DNA from: Cytophagales bacterium
Lineage (GTDB): Bacteria > Bacteroidota > Bacteroidia > Cytophagales > ES-bin-26
Length of the DNA: 6,169 bases
Assembly: GCA_014379925.1 (NCBI GenBank)
Contig: JACMKY010000384.1
Location: 1 to 6,169, forward strand
Direction of reading: 5' to 3'
Below, one piece after another: positions 6,113-6,169 of the stretch. A program made the translations under genes and the position numbers. How positions within the stretch are numbered: the first letter of the stretch is position 1; the number at the start of each line of letters is the position of its first letter. The notes beneath the pieces were generated by a model. It was not told where the DNA came from and made no database searches. It was given only the letters and a program-made list of their open reading frames with translations.

Positions 6113-6169
6113 AGTTTATGAGTTTATGAGTTTATGAGTTTATGAGTTTATGAGTTTATGAGTTTATGA
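6113..6169. repeat. Element E: octamer array AGTTTATG in the ispG leader, cut by the window edge
   Basis: Seven perfect tandem copies of the 8-bp word AGTTTATG occupy 6113-6168, with one further base before the window ends. On the ispG strand the word is CATAAACT, and the array ends 3 bp before the start codon (6109-6107). The first unit with the start region forms CTCATAA / TTATGAG, so the ATG itself lies in a partial match to the word. The leader is A/T-rich and unstructured apart from this, and the array contains stop triplets in all frames. The true copy number and what lies upstream are not visible. Confidence 0.93.

Noticed and set aside
4217..6121. 634-codon plus-strand open frame opposite ispG
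   Set aside because: It is antisense to ispG, with no recognisable motif; it is a by-product of ispG codon use.
6113..6169. CRISPR array
   Set aside because: The units are 8 bp, contiguous and without spacers; the other arrays are 7 bp and also have no spacers. No cas gene is present.

Overview
The window looks like ordinary chromosome of a Bacteroidota bacterium, probably of the Cytophagia type. The evidence is a long-form IspG with an inserted middle domain, a 58-residue membrane protein of a type I know only from Bacteroidota, A-rich rather than Shine-Dalgarno-type leaders, and fairly GC-rich codons next to AT-rich gaps. Genus cannot be read from the sequence.

Layout. Six well-supported genes lie on the minus strand and are read from right to left: ispG (6109 to 3998), a small membrane protein resembling DUF6728 (3857 to 3681), an MmcQ/YjbR-family protein (3564 to 3205), a membrane-anchored TPR protein (3124 to 2549), a RavA-type MoxR AAA+ ATPase (2361 to 814) and a dCMP deaminase-family protein (707 to 183). 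A possible 30-residue ORF overlaps the ispG stop codon as TAATG. At the left edge, positions 1-50 look like the end of a plus-strand gene with a His-rich tail, converging on the deaminase gene. The gaps are 80 to 187 bp, so the genes may be read singly or in loose groups. No shared pathway joins them: isoprenoid precursor synthesis (IspG), pyrimidine deoxynucleotide supply (deaminase), an AAA+ chaperone-like ATPase (RavA) and three genes of unknown or general function.

The most unusual content is the repeats. Three gaps (51-191, 2381-2498, 3566-3684) are occupied by units of similar size (about 117 to 141 bp). Each is bounded by inverted arms made of 7-bp tandem words, and each has its own word: AGTGGAY, AGTTGGC, and ATTGGTC/AATNATC. 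A fourth unit with the same 7-bp rhythm and inverted arms (about 5057-5164) lies in frame inside ispG, where it encodes the linker between the TIM barrel and the inserted domain. A fifth array, seven copies of the 8-bp word AGTTTATG, starts 3 bp upstream of the ispG start codon and runs off the right edge. These arms also touch gene ends: one supplies the deaminase stop codon and another overlaps the stop of the small membrane protein. They look like a family of small palindromic elements, or products of one repeat-generating process, that share architecture rather than sequence. That reading is inference from this window alone.

No rRNA, tRNA, CRISPR array, transposase or phage gene was seen. 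No stretch over 300 bases lacks a gene.
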